Below are positions 34,391 to 43,647 of a stretch of 64,000 nt of DNA, piece by piece. The DNA lies in contig NZ_KQ033913.1 of the NCBI RefSeq assembly GCF_000969835.1, positions 312,859 through 376,858 of the forward strand, given 5' to 3'. The notes beneath the pieces were generated by a model. It was not told the DNA's origin. It was given only the letters and a program-made list of their open reading frames with translations, and ran no database searches. Source of the stretch: Parabacteroides goldsteinii DSM 19448 = WAL 12034. GTDB lineage: Bacteria > Bacteroidota > Bacteroidia > Bacteroidales > Tannerellaceae. Position 1 is the stretch's first letter. The number at the start of each line of letters is the position of its first letter. Position numbers and translations under genes: made by a program.

Positions 34391-35992
34391 ATGATAAACA
34401 GAAAGATAGCAACCTTCCTTTTTATTCTTTTCCTGGTTTTCCCATCCTGTACGGGACATTTCCAGGAGATGAATACAGACCAGTCCGGAATCACCGATGA
34501 GGATATGACTGTCGATTTCAATAATCTGGGTATTCCGTTGGGAATCATTCAGCAGGGAATCTATTTTAATTATGATTTCGGAAAGGGAAAGAACTGGCCT
34601 TACCAGATTATGCAGAATTTGAATGCAGATATGTTCAGCGGGTATATGCACGATTATAAACCCCATAACGGTGGAAGCAGCAATTCCGATTATAACTTGC
34701 AGGACGGTTGGAACGGAACGAACTGGGGATATACCTACGCTTATATCCTTCCGCAGATAGATAAACTGGAAGACTCTACCCGTGTCAATTACCCGGAAGT
34801 CTACGCAATAACGAAGATTCTGAAAGTGGAGGTCATGCACAGAATATCCGATATGTATGGTCCTGTCATATATTCTACATTCGGAAACGACAACGGTGTT
34901 TATTCTGCCGATACACAAAAAGAGGCATATGATGCTTTCTTCCGGGACCTGGATATAGCGGTCGGGTTGATAACCGAACATCTCCGGAGTAAAACGGCTG
35001 TTCCCGACCTTTCGGATTTTGATATTCTGCTGGACGGAAACTACACTTCCTGGCTGAAGTTTGCCAATTCATTACGGATGCGCCTGGCGATACGGATAGC
35101 AATGGCCGATCCTGAAAAGGCCCGCAATGAATTTCTGAAAGCGTTCCATAATCCTTACGGAGTTTTCGAAACGGTAAAAGACCGGTTGGTTGTTTCAATC
35201 CGGAACGGTTATCAGAATCCGTTGGGAGAAATAAACCGGATATGGAATGAAGTCTATATGAACGCATCCATGGAATCTGTTTTGAATGGTTACGAAGACC
35301 CTCGCCGTGAATTCTTTTTTGAGCCCTGTGCGGAAGACACCGGAGAAACGGTTCTGCATGGAAAATACAAAGGAATACGACAAGGTACCTGTTTCTCTCA
35401 TTTATTATATGCTTCTCATTCGAAGATATATGTGAATAAATCGACCGAACCCATATTGATGACTGCCGCCGAAGTTTGGTTTTTACGTGCTGAAGCTGCA
35501 TTGAGAGGCTGGACGACGGAGAATGCAGGGGATAACTATCGCCAGGGAATATCGACTTCATTTATCCAGTGGGGAGCAGGCGGTCTGGAGGATTATCTTC
35601 AGTCTGAATGCACCGGTGCAGATTATATAGATGCTTTTGACACTTCCAACAATATAGAAGCCCGTTGCAAAGTCTCTCCCAAATGGATTGAAACGGCCCC
35701 CAATGAAATCAAACTGGAGAAAATTATCACCCAGAAATGGCTGGCAGTCTTCCCGGAGGGTTGTGAAGCTTGGGCGGAACAGAGGCGTACCGGCTATCCC
35801 TGTCTTTTCCCTGTGAAAATAAATAACAGTAAAGACGGTTGTATCGATACGGAAATTATGATCCGGCGTTTAAACTTTCCTGCCGATCTGATCGATACGG
35901 ATATCCCGCTTTACAACTCGCTTGTGAAGGCTTTGGATGGTCCCGATCATGCCGGGACAAGAGTATGGTGGGATAAGGGGAGAAACTTCTAA
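34391..35992 (+). CDS. SusD-like nutrient-binding lipoprotein (SusD/RagB-like family 2)
   Basis: This surface lipoprotein of about 533 residues is the partner of the SusC encoded upstream. Its lipobox is VFPSC. The helical scaffold segments (YAITKILKVEVMHRISDMYGPVIYS, ANSLRMRLAIRIAMADPEKA, MTAAEVWFLRAEAALRG) and the C-terminal IITQKWLAVFPEGCEAWAEQRRTGYP are typical of the SusD-like_2 branch rather than classical RagB. The second ATG (34391) is preferred because AGGAG at 34379-34383 is well spaced for it and too close to the ATG at 34385. Confidence 0.9.
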   Translation: MINRKIATFLFILFLVFPSCTGHFQEMNTDQSGITDEDMTVDFNNLGIPLGIIQQGIYFNYDFGKGKNWPYQIMQNLNADMFSGYMHDYKPHNGGSSNSDYNLQDGWNGTNWGYTYAYILPQIDKLEDSTRVNYPEVYAITKILKVEVMHRISDMYGPVIYSTFGNDNGVYSADTQKEAYDAFFRDLDIAVGLITEHLRSKTAVPDLSDFDILLDGNYTSWLKFANSLRMRLAIRIAMADPEKARNEFLKAFHNPYGVFETVKDRLVVSIRNGYQNPLGEINRIWNEVYMNASMESVLNGYEDPRREFFFEPCAEDTGETVLHGKYKGIRQGTCFSHLLYASHSKIYVNKSTEPILMTAAEVWFLRAEAALRGWTTENAGDNYRQGISTSFIQWGAGGLEDYLQSECTGADYIDAFDTSNNIEARCKVSPKWIETAPNEIKLEKIITQKWLAVFPEGCEAWAEQRRTGYPCLFPVKINNSKDGCIDTEIMIRRLNFPADLIDTDIPLYNSLVKALDGPDHAGTRVWWDKGRNF

Positions 35993-36097
35993 AATATTAA
36001 TATGTGTTAAATAAGAGCGAGGCACCCCTAGATAGGAAAGTGTTGTGTGTATCCTTTATAAACGAACCTGAAAAAGGTACTATTATTAAGGAAACAT

Positions 36098-37117
36098 ATG
36101 CAAGACACAGTAATCATATCTCTTCTTCAGAAGTACATAAAAGATCAATGTACGGAGCAGGAGTTGCGTACTTTACTTCAATGGTTGAAGTCTCCGGATA
36201 ACCATATTGATCTCGATTTGGTTGTACAACCGCTTTGGGATGCAATAGATAAGGATATGTCTCATCCGAATGAAGAAAGAGAAAATGAACTGCGCCGGGA
36301 AGTTTCTTCTTTGTTATCTGAAATAAAACAAAAGAATAAGTTTACTTCTAACTCCAGAGTTAGAAGTAAAAACCGTTTAAACGGTTTTTACAGGGTTGCA
36401 GCTATTTTAATTCTAGCTTTCAGTGTGACGTTAGGTTTACTGAAAGTCCTTGATCGTCCGCAGCCGGTTGTTACTTATGCGGAAAAAATGTCTGCGAAAG
36501 GTGAAAAGAAAAGTTTACTTCTGGCAGATGGTACTAAAGTAATCCTTAACTCTGATACAAAACTAATAATTCCCAGCAATTTTAATAAAGAGGAACGTAT
36601 TATAGAGATGGAAGGAGAGGGGTTCTTCGATGTGACTCCTAATCCGGATAAACCTTTCATTATAAGAAGTGGAGAAGCCCGGGTAAAAGTATTGGGTACC
36701 TCTTTCGATTTTAAATCTTATAAAGAAGATGAATTCATTAAACTGACGGTGTCGACAGGAAAAGTCAGAGTAAATGTTGCCGACCAAGATCTCCAACTGG
36801 CCGTTTCACCGAATGAACATCTTTCAATCAATAAAATAGATGGAAATGTCCGTAAGGAAAGCATAGAGGAAAATAACTATATAAAATGGATACATGGTTC
36901 TTTATATTTTAACAAAGAACCGATCCGTGAAGTAATCAAAACAATCAATCGTACATATAACCGGAAAGTGATTCTGCAATGTAAAAATTGTGATTATCGC
37001 ATAACTGGTACTCATGATAACAAGAGCATTGAGGCTGTTATTGAAGCTATCTGTTTTACAACAGGACTTCGAAGTAAACGTGAAGGAGGTAATATTATAT
37101 TATATGAGAAACATTAA
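36098..37117 (+). CDS. FecR-family anti-sigma factor
   Basis: This 339-residue inner-membrane protein holds an ECF sigma factor inactive until the outer-membrane transporter signals. A cytoplasmic N-terminal zinc-free anti-sigma region (about residues 1-85) precedes a transmembrane helix (FYRVAAILILAFSVTLGLLKVL, about 91-113). The periplasmic FecR domain follows (SLLLADGTKVILNSDTKLIIP ... EGEGFFDVTPNPDKPFIIRSGEARVKVLGTSFDFKSY), and a C-terminal DUF4974 domain (YFNKEPIREVIKTINRTYNRKV) ends it. The STN-type SusC immediately downstream is the expected signalling partner. The matching sigma gene is not upstream but at 44992-45588 on the other strand. Confidence 0.95.
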   Translation: MQDTVIISLLQKYIKDQCTEQELRTLLQWLKSPDNHIDLDLVVQPLWDAIDKDMSHPNEERENELRREVSSLLSEIKQKNKFTSNSRVRSKNRLNGFYRVAAILILAFSVTLGLLKVLDRPQPVVTYAEKMSAKGEKKSLLLADGTKVILNSDTKLIIPSNFNKEERIIEMEGEGFFDVTPNPDKPFIIRSGEARVKVLGTSFDFKSYKEDEFIKLTVSTGKVRVNVADQDLQLAVSPNEHLSINKIDGNVRKESIEENNYIKWIHGSLYFNKEPIREVIKTINRTYNRKVILQCKNCDYRITGTHDNKSIEAVIEAICFTTGLRSKREGGNIILYEKH

Positions 37118-37181
37118 AGTCTAACACTAAAAAAAATAGAATGCCTATGATAAACATTTGATAGTAACGTATATGAAAAAA

Positions 37182-37205
37182 GCAGTAGTGCTGCTACACT
37201 ACTGC
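37182..37205 (+). other. Hairpin in the leader between FecR and SusC genes
   Basis: GCAGTAGTG and CACTACTGC form a perfect 9-bp stem with a 6-nt loop. No T tract follows at once, so it may be a leader structure or attenuation element of the SusC mRNA rather than a terminator. Confidence 0.55.
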
Positions 37206-37311
37206 CTTCACTAAATTTCAGCAGAAACCTTTAAAACAGTATTGAGCCACTGGGTTGTAAGGTGTTTCTGCCTGTCTTAACAAACATCATTTATTAAAAC
37301 ATTACAAATGT

Positions 37312-40300
37312 ATGAATTATAATCTAATCTATAACAAGACTCTTATGCGAACTTCGTTAACCGTTTGTGCTATCGCTCTGTCGTCTCAGTTACTCTGTGC
37401 GGAAGGAGCTTTAGGGCAAAGTCTTAAAGAAAACGATATCACGTATGTGGTGAAACAAACGTCTGTCAGTGACGCTTTTGAACAGTTAAGTAAAATCACC
37501 GGTTTTAATTTCTTTTATGACGAATCTGTCTTAAAAGGATTAAAAAATGTAAGCGTACAAATTAAAGAAGGTACGATAGATACTATTTTACACGAATTAT
37601 CCCGTCAGACGGGATTGTCTTTTAAAAAGATCAATAAAACCATATCGGTCAGCAGGGGACAAGCTAACACTTCTTTTCCGGCTGTTGAACAGAAAGTGAA
37701 GAAAGTAACGGGTACTATTCGCGATAATCATGGTGAACCCATTATCGGTGCGAATGTGTTTGTAAAAGGTACAACGAGTGGTACAGTGACGGATATGGAT
37801 GGTAATTTCTCTCTGGAAGTTCCGGAGCAGGGTACTTTAGTTGTCTCATATATTGGTTATCTGACAAAAGAAATGCCGATAGGAAAAGGACAACAAAATG
37901 TGGAAGTTGCATTGATTGAAGACACTCAGGCTTTAGATGAAGTCGTAGTTGTCGGTTTTGCGAAACAGAAGAAGGCTAATCTGACCGGTTCTGTAAGTAG
38001 TGTTAAAATGGATGAGGTGATGGGAGACCGTCCGGTTCCGACTACAGGTGCTTTATTACAGGGAGCGGTTCCTGGTTTACAGGTTACTTCCGGTAGCGGT
38101 GAACCTGGTGGCGGTTTGGATTTTAATATTCGTGGTACAACGAGTATCAATGGCGGAGAACCACTTATTCTGGTGGATAATGTTCCGTTCCAAGGAACTT
38201 TAAACTTGATAAACCCGAATGATATCGAGTCTGTTACAGTATTGAAAGATGCGGCTTCCGCTTCTATTTATGGTGCTCGTTCTGCGTTTGGTGTTGTCTT
38301 GATTACAACGAAGGGTGCTCAGAAAGAGCAGAAAGTACAAATGACTTACAGTAATAATTTCTCATTTTCCAGACCGTCGAATTTGCCGGTAAAAGCGACT
38401 CCGCTTCAGACGGTTCAAGCTTATTCCGATATGGGATATATTACGTATTATTCAGGTCAGTCGGTAGATACATGGTTGGATTTATTGCATAATTATCAGG
38501 CTAATCCTTCTGCTTATCCGGAAGGATATGCAGAAGATGGCGGCATGCGTTATCAATTGGCACAGACTGATATTATGAACGATTTCTTGTCGGAAACCGG
38601 TTTCCAGCAAAAACACGATTTCTCGATTAGCGGTGGTAGTGAGCGTTCTTCTTATCGCGTTTCTTTGGGATATACCGGTTCTGACGGTGTAATGACTACC
38701 GATATGGATAGCTATAAGCGTTACAATGCGAAAGGATTTATCAGTTCGAAGATTACGAATTGGTTGACTGGACAGCTGGATCTTAGTTATTATAAATCGG
38801 ATAAAGGATTGCCTAGTGGCGCTAATTATTCAAAAGCCGTATGGGCTCCATCGTATAATCCGGAAGGTTTGATTAATATTAATGGTGAAGACCTGTATTC
38901 CGGTACGGCAGGTAATTTGACGCGTTTAGGTGGACAGAACACGATCGGTATTTCGGATACACGTGTGTTTGCCAAATTGATTGCAACGCCTATCAAAGAT
39001 ATGATTTTGAATGCAGAATTTACGTATGACAATTTGTATAATACGGAAACAAATTATTCAAAACGTATTCGTTTTGCCAATGCTGATAAATTTTCAGAAG
39101 AGTATACTTCCGATTATTCGACTTATAAACGTCAGCGTGCCGTAAAGAATTATACGGCTTTGAATATTTACGGTTCTTATGCAAAGAGTTTGGCAAAGAA
39201 TAATTTCACATTATTGTTGGGATATAACCAGGAGTCTTATCACTATGATTATTTGAAAGCGGAAACTTCAAATATGATTAATGATGATATGCCTTCTATC
39301 TCGCAGTCGACCGGAGTACAGAAAGCATATGATGGCTTTTCTGAATATGCCGTGATGGGTTTTTTCGGACGTCTGAATTATGATTTTGATAATCGTTATT
39401 TGGTTGAGTTGAATGGACGTTATGATGCTTCTTCCAAATTTCCGTCGGGTAGTCGTTGGGGATTCTTCCCTTCTTTATCTGTTGGATGGAGAGTAATGGA
39501 GGAGAGTTTCATGGAACCGTTGCGCGATTATATTCCGGAATTTAAAATCAGGGGATCAATTGGTACGGTAGGTAATCAGAATATTGATCCTTATCAGTTT
39601 GTTCCGAGTATGGAATCGGTAAAATCTACATGGTTGGATAATAATAATCAGCCTATTACATTAAAACAACCAGGGTTAGTCAGTGGAAATTTTACTTGGG
39701 AAACGGTTCGTACGTTAAATATTGGTTTCGACTTGAGTGCCTTGAAGAATCGTCTTTCTGCCAATTTCGACCTTTTCCGTCGCGATACGAAGGATATGTT
39801 GACCAGTGGGTCACAGTTACCTGCCACTTTGGGAGCTAACGCTCCGTTGCAGAATGTGGCCGATTTGAAATCTACCGGTTTCGAATTGGAGTTGGCATGG
39901 CGTGACCAGATTGGTAAAGTACATTATAATATCGGTTTCAACCTGTATGATTATAAAGCATATATTACTAAGTTTAAAAATAATGTAGCCGGTGTAATTC
40001 GTACTTCTGATAACAAAACGTATGTAGAGGGACAGCGTCTCGGTGAAATATGGGGATATGTAACAGATCGTCTTTATACAGTAGATGATTTCGTAGAAGG
40101 TTCTTTAGATGCAAATTTGAAGAATGGTACTTTAAAAGACGGTATTCCTCACGTGGAAGGTGTGAAACCGAATCCGGGAGATATGATGTATAAGGATTTG
40201 GACGGCAATGGTATCATTAATGCGGGAAATGAAACGATTTATGATCCGGGGGATCGTAAGATTATTGGCAATAACTCATTACGTTTCCAATATGGTATTA

Positions 40301-40773
40301 ATGGCGGCTTGTCATGGAATAATTTCAGTTTCTCCTTCCTTTTGCAAGGAGTCGGAAAGTGTGATAAATGGTTGACCAACGATTTGATCTTCCCGTATTA
40401 TTATGAATTCGGTACGATTTATAAACATCAATTGGATTACTGGACTTCCGAAAATACAGGAGCTTTCTTCCCGCGTTTGTATGAAACGGGTATGAGAAAT
40501 ACCAATTATGCAGCGAATGTGCGCGCCCAGACAAAATATCTGACTAACGGTGCTTATCTGCGGGTAAAGAACCTGACATTGGGATATACCATTCCTCAAA
40601 ACATTATTTCTAAAATTGGTATCAATAACCTGAGAGTGTATGTTTCTGCAGAAAATCCGTTTACGTTCGATCATATGCCAAAGGGACTGGATCCGGCTGT
40701 TGACAGTAAAGCGAACGGATTGGGATATCCGTTTATGAGTTCGTATGCTTTTGGCTTCAGTATAAGCTTGTAA
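37312..40773 (+). CDS. SusC-type TonB-linked transporter with N-terminal STN signalling domain
   Basis: This 1153-residue outer-membrane transducer both imports substrate and signals. After the signal peptide (CAEGALGQ) comes an STN domain (about residues 40-110, VVKQTSVSDAFEQLSKITGFNFFYDE ... LHELSRQTGLSFKKI). A carboxypeptidase-regulatory-like domain (about 130-205), the plug (GALLQGAVPGLQVTSGSGEPGGG ... PLILVDNVPFQG) and the barrel follow. STN domains contact the periplasmic part of FecR-type anti-sigma factors, which fits the gene just upstream. Another in-frame ATG at 37345 would shorten the n-region. SusD, a phosphodiesterase-family enzyme and a sulfatase follow on the same strand. Confidence 0.94.
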   Translation: MNYNLIYNKTLMRTSLTVCAIALSSQLLCAEGALGQSLKENDITYVVKQTSVSDAFEQLSKITGFNFFYDESVLKGLKNVSVQIKEGTIDTILHELSRQTGLSFKKINKTISVSRGQANTSFPAVEQKVKKVTGTIRDNHGEPIIGANVFVKGTTSGTVTDMDGNFSLEVPEQGTLVVSYIGYLTKEMPIGKGQQNVEVALIEDTQALDEVVVVGFAKQKKANLTGSVSSVKMDEVMGDRPVPTTGALLQGAVPGLQVTSGSGEPGGGLDFNIRGTTSINGGEPLILVDNVPFQGTLNLINPNDIESVTVLKDAASASIYGARSAFGVVLITTKGAQKEQKVQMTYSNNFSFSRPSNLPVKATPLQTVQAYSDMGYITYYSGQSVDTWLDLLHNYQANPSAYPEGYAEDGGMRYQLAQTDIMNDFLSETGFQQKHDFSISGGSERSSYRVSLGYTGSDGVMTTDMDSYKRYNAKGFISSKITNWLTGQLDLSYYKSDKGLPSGANYSKAVWAPSYNPEGLININGEDLYSGTAGNLTRLGGQNTIGISDTRVFAKLIATPIKDMILNAEFTYDNLYNTETNYSKRIRFANADKFSEEYTSDYSTYKRQRAVKNYTALNIYGSYAKSLAKNNFTLLLGYNQESYHYDYLKAETSNMINDDMPSISQSTGVQKAYDGFSEYAVMGFFGRLNYDFDNRYLVELNGRYDASSKFPSGSRWGFFPSLSVGWRVMEESFMEPLRDYIPEFKIRGSIGTVGNQNIDPYQFVPSMESVKSTWLDNNNQPITLKQPGLVSGNFTWETVRTLNIGFDLSALKNRLSANFDLFRRDTKDMLTSGSQLPATLGANAPLQNVADLKSTGFELELAWRDQIGKVHYNIGFNLYDYKAYITKFKNNVAGVIRTSDNKTYVEGQRLGEIWGYVTDRLYTVDDFVEGSLDANLKNGTLKDGIPHVEGVKPNPGDMMYKDLDGNGIINAGNETIYDPGDRKIIGNNSLRFQYGINGGLSWNNFSFSFLLQGVGKCDKWLTNDLIFPYYYEFGTIYKHQLDYWTSENTGAFFPRLYETGMRNTNYAANVRAQTKYLTNGAYLRVKNLTLGYTIPQNIISKIGINNLRVYVSAENPFTFDHMPKGLDPAVDSKANGLGYPFMSSYAFGFSISL

Positions 40774-40809
40774 TTCTGTATTATTATGAAACTATTAAAA
40801 AGAGAGAAT

Positions 40810-42630
40810 ATGAATTTGAAAAAATATATAGTATTACCGGTCATTGCTTTAACCGGTTGGGGGTTGTCGGGATGTTCGAGCGATTTTCTGGATAAATATC
40901 CTTTGGATGAACAAACAGAAGCAACAGCCTTTAAAACCAGCGACAACTTCAAAACGTATGCCTGGGGATTATATGAATATTTCGACGGATTTCCAACAGA
41001 TGGCGGTTACACTCCGGCTAATATCTCGAGCGAATATAATACGGATAATATAATTTATGCCAATTCCGGCGGAGAATCCGATTATGCTTATCAGTTAAAG
41101 AAGTTACCGGCAACCAGTAGTTCTTGGAGTTTTACGTATATCCGTCGTGTCAATATAATGTTGCAGAATATTGATGGTTCTTCCATGAGTGATGTCGATA
41201 AAGACCACTGGAGAAGTGTCGGTTACTTTTTCAGAGCGTTACGTTATTTTGATATGATGGTAGCTTATGGCGATGTGCCTTGGATCGACAAAGTGCTGAG
41301 TGATACGGATACGGAGGATCTTTATTGTGAACGTACTCCGCGAGACGAAGTCGCTAAGCATATCCTGGAAGACCTGCAATGGGCGGAAGAACACATCAAA
41401 GAAGGTGGTACAGGAACAAATACAATTAATGTTCATGTGGTCAGAGCTCTAATTTCACGTTTCGGATTATTTGAAGGTACCTGGCGTAAATATCATGGAT
41501 TGAATGATAGCGAAACGTATTTGAGAGCTTGTGCTAATGCTTCAGAAAAGTTGATGAGTGCTTATCCTTCTATCATGCCTAATTATGATGACCTTTACAA
41601 CTCGGAAGAATTGGTCGGAAAAGCAGGTGTGATCCTGGCAAAACAATATGAAACGGATATGGTAACACATAGTATTACACGTGTTATCCGTTCTTCTGCC
41701 TGGTATGTCGATCTGACAAAAGATGCAGTTGACAGCTATTTGTGTTCAGACGGACGTCCGGTTTCTACCAGTAAGGTATATGAAGGTGATAAGGATTTGA
41801 ATGCTCAGTTCCGTCATCGTGACCGTCGTTTATATTGGACGGTAGTTCCTCCGTATAAAGTAAAATTGACTGGTGCTGCCGGTACATCATTCGGTTGGGA
41901 GCATACCGGAGTGGCCAGCGATCGTGAATATATTGACTTTATGGAAGAAATAGGTGGTTCGGCAACGGGTAAGAGTTTGCCGGTTTCTAACTTCGTCGGC
42001 TATCAGGTTTCCGGTTTTCCGCACTTCCGTAACTATCCGAACGGGCAGGGATTCCTGGTTACTCACTTAGGTTTCTATTTCTGGAAATATTATAACCGTC
42101 ACGTCGATAATATGGCGTTGCGTTCCTCTACCGTCGATTATTTGCTTTTCGGTATAGAAGAAGTAATGTTGAATTATGCAGAAGCTAAATTTGAATTGGG
42201 CGAATTCTCTCAATCTGTAGCTGATGCCACTATTAATAAACTTCGTGTTCGTGCGGTTATTCCTGCTATGAATGTATCGGAAATAGATGCTTCTTTCGAT
42301 TTGAATAGAGACCAGAGCGTAGATCCTGTTTTGTGGGAAATTCGTCGTGAACGTCGTATCGAATTGATGGGCGACGGTTTCCGTTTCCGTGATTTAAAAC
42401 GTTGGAAAAAAGGAGAATATGTGAATAAACAACCATTAGGTGCATGGGTAAAAAGCAGTGACTATGGTAGTAAACTCAATATTCTCGGAGGTGCCGATGA
42501 AGGCTATTCCATCTTGTTTGCCAAACCATCGGGTTGGTTGGAAAAATATTATCTGGAACCGATTCCGACACAGGAAATTGCCTTGAATCCTAAACTGAAA
42601 CAAAACCCCGGTTGGGAAACCGCTGAATAA
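40810..42630 (+). CDS. SusD/RagB-family nutrient-binding lipoprotein
   Basis: This lipoprotein of about 606 residues has lipobox LSGC and the FLDKYPLDEQTEATAF N-terminal signature of classical RagB/SusD. The helical core includes GYFFRALRYFDMMVAYGDVPWIDKV, and the C-terminus carries RRERRIELMGDGFRFRDLKRWKKGE. It pairs with the STN-type SusC 36 bp upstream. The ATG at 40810 is chosen for its compact signal peptide; 40786 is an in-frame alternative. A hairpin follows before the phosphodiesterase-family gene. Confidence 0.93.
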   Translation: MNLKKYIVLPVIALTGWGLSGCSSDFLDKYPLDEQTEATAFKTSDNFKTYAWGLYEYFDGFPTDGGYTPANISSEYNTDNIIYANSGGESDYAYQLKKLPATSSSWSFTYIRRVNIMLQNIDGSSMSDVDKDHWRSVGYFFRALRYFDMMVAYGDVPWIDKVLSDTDTEDLYCERTPRDEVAKHILEDLQWAEEHIKEGGTGTNTINVHVVRALISRFGLFEGTWRKYHGLNDSETYLRACANASEKLMSAYPSIMPNYDDLYNSEELVGKAGVILAKQYETDMVTHSITRVIRSSAWYVDLTKDAVDSYLCSDGRPVSTSKVYEGDKDLNAQFRHRDRRLYWTVVPPYKVKLTGAAGTSFGWEHTGVASDREYIDFMEEIGGSATGKSLPVSNFVGYQVSGFPHFRNYPNGQGFLVTHLGFYFWKYYNRHVDNMALRSSTVDYLLFGIEEVMLNYAEAKFELGEFSQSVADATINKLRVRAVIPAMNVSEIDASFDLNRDQSVDPVLWEIRRERRIELMGDGFRFRDLKRWKKGEYVNKQPLGAWVKSSDYGSKLNILGGADEGYSILFAKPSGWLEKYYLEPIPTQEIALNPKLKQNPGWETAE

Positions 42631-42648
42631 TTAACATCAATTACTTTT

Positions 42649-42697
42649 AAAGGTTGTTTCTGCGGACAATGTTCTCATAGGGACAACCTTTATTTTT
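42649..42697 (+). terminator. Intra-operon hairpin/partial terminator after SusD
   Basis: AAAGGTTGT and ACAACCTTT pair across a 25-nt loop and are followed by ATTTTTT. It lies before the phosphodiesterase-family gene and may reduce enzyme expression relative to SusC/SusD. Confidence 0.65.
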
Positions 42698-42710
42698 TAA
42701 TATAATAAAT

Positions 42711-43613
42711 ATGAACACTAGAAAATATTTATATATCGTTGCTTTTGTTTTTCTATTTGCCAATGTTTCATTTGCTGCTAAATGGAAAGCTAAACATGTA
42801 GTATTGATCGGTCTCGATGGTTGGGGGGCTTATAGTGTGGAAAAAGCTGAAATGCCCACCGTGAAGAAATTAATGGCTGAAGGTTCCTATACTTTGAAAA
42901 AAAGAAGCGTGCTGCCTTCTTCCAGCGCTGTGAACTGGGCTTCTATGTTTATGGGGGCTGGTCCTGAGCTACACGGATATACGGAGTGGGGTTCACGGAC
43001 TCCTGAACTGCCGTCGCGTGTATTGAGTAAAGATGGCATATTTCCAACAGTATTCGGCCTTTTACGTGAATCGGACGCCAAAGCGGAGATCGGTTGCGTT
43101 TGCGAATGGAAAGGTATTCGTTATGTGATAGATACACTGGCATTGAGCTATGACAAACATGTAGCGGAAGCATCGAAAGAACCGGATGCAACAGCTCGTT
43201 ATGCAGTCGATTATATCAAATCGGCCAAACCGAACTTGTGTGCGGTTATCTTTGATAATCCGGATCATGTGGGGCATGCAGACGGACATGATACTCCTGA
43301 ATACTATAATATGTTGAAAGTTCTGGATGGCTATATCGCCCAGATAGTAGAAGCTGTTAAAGAAGCCGGAATATTGGATGATACGATCTTTATTGTTACA
43401 TCCGACCACGGAGGAATCAAAAAAGGACATGGTGGTAAGACTATGCAGGAAATGGAAACAGCTTTCATTATTTCCGGAAAAGGAATCAAGAAAGGGTATG
43501 AATTTACAGAAAGTATGATGCAGTTTGATACGGCTGCTACTATCGCTCATATTTTTAACCTGAAACAACCGCAGGTATGGATTGGCCGCCCGATGGTACA
43601 GGTTTTCAAATAA
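42711..43613 (+). CDS. Exported alkaline-phosphatase-superfamily phosphodiesterase (nucleotide pyrophosphatase/PDE type)
   Basis: This 300-residue protein has a signal peptide ending ANVSFAA. Metal-site motifs are visible: LIGLDGWGAYSV (Asp36), a Ser nucleophile region PSSSAVNWASMFMG (residues 69-82; the NPP family has Thr or Ser here), DNPDHVGHADGHD and TSDHGGIKKGHGG. This is the pattern of type I phosphodiesterase/nucleotide pyrophosphatase-like enzymes. It sits in the SusC/SusD/sulfatase operon, so it may remove a phosphate or phosphodiester group from the imported glycan. The exact substrate is unknown. Confidence 0.85.
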   Translation: MNTRKYLYIVAFVFLFANVSFAAKWKAKHVVLIGLDGWGAYSVEKAEMPTVKKLMAEGSYTLKKRSVLPSSSAVNWASMFMGAGPELHGYTEWGSRTPELPSRVLSKDGIFPTVFGLLRESDAKAEIGCVCEWKGIRYVIDTLALSYDKHVAEASKEPDATARYAVDYIKSAKPNLCAVIFDNPDHVGHADGHDTPEYYNMLKVLDGYIAQIVEAVKEAGILDDTIFIVTSDHGGIKKGHGGKTMQEMETAFIISGKGIKKGYEFTESMMQFDTAATIAHIFNLKQPQVWIGRPMVQVFK

Positions 43614-43647
43614 CATGAGAAGCTAGCGTCTAAAAATAAAAGTACGA

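Noticed and set aside
36004..36201. 65-residue open frame overlapping the FecR start
   Set aside because: Most of it overlaps FecR in another frame, and it has no similarity to the sigma factor expected at this place.
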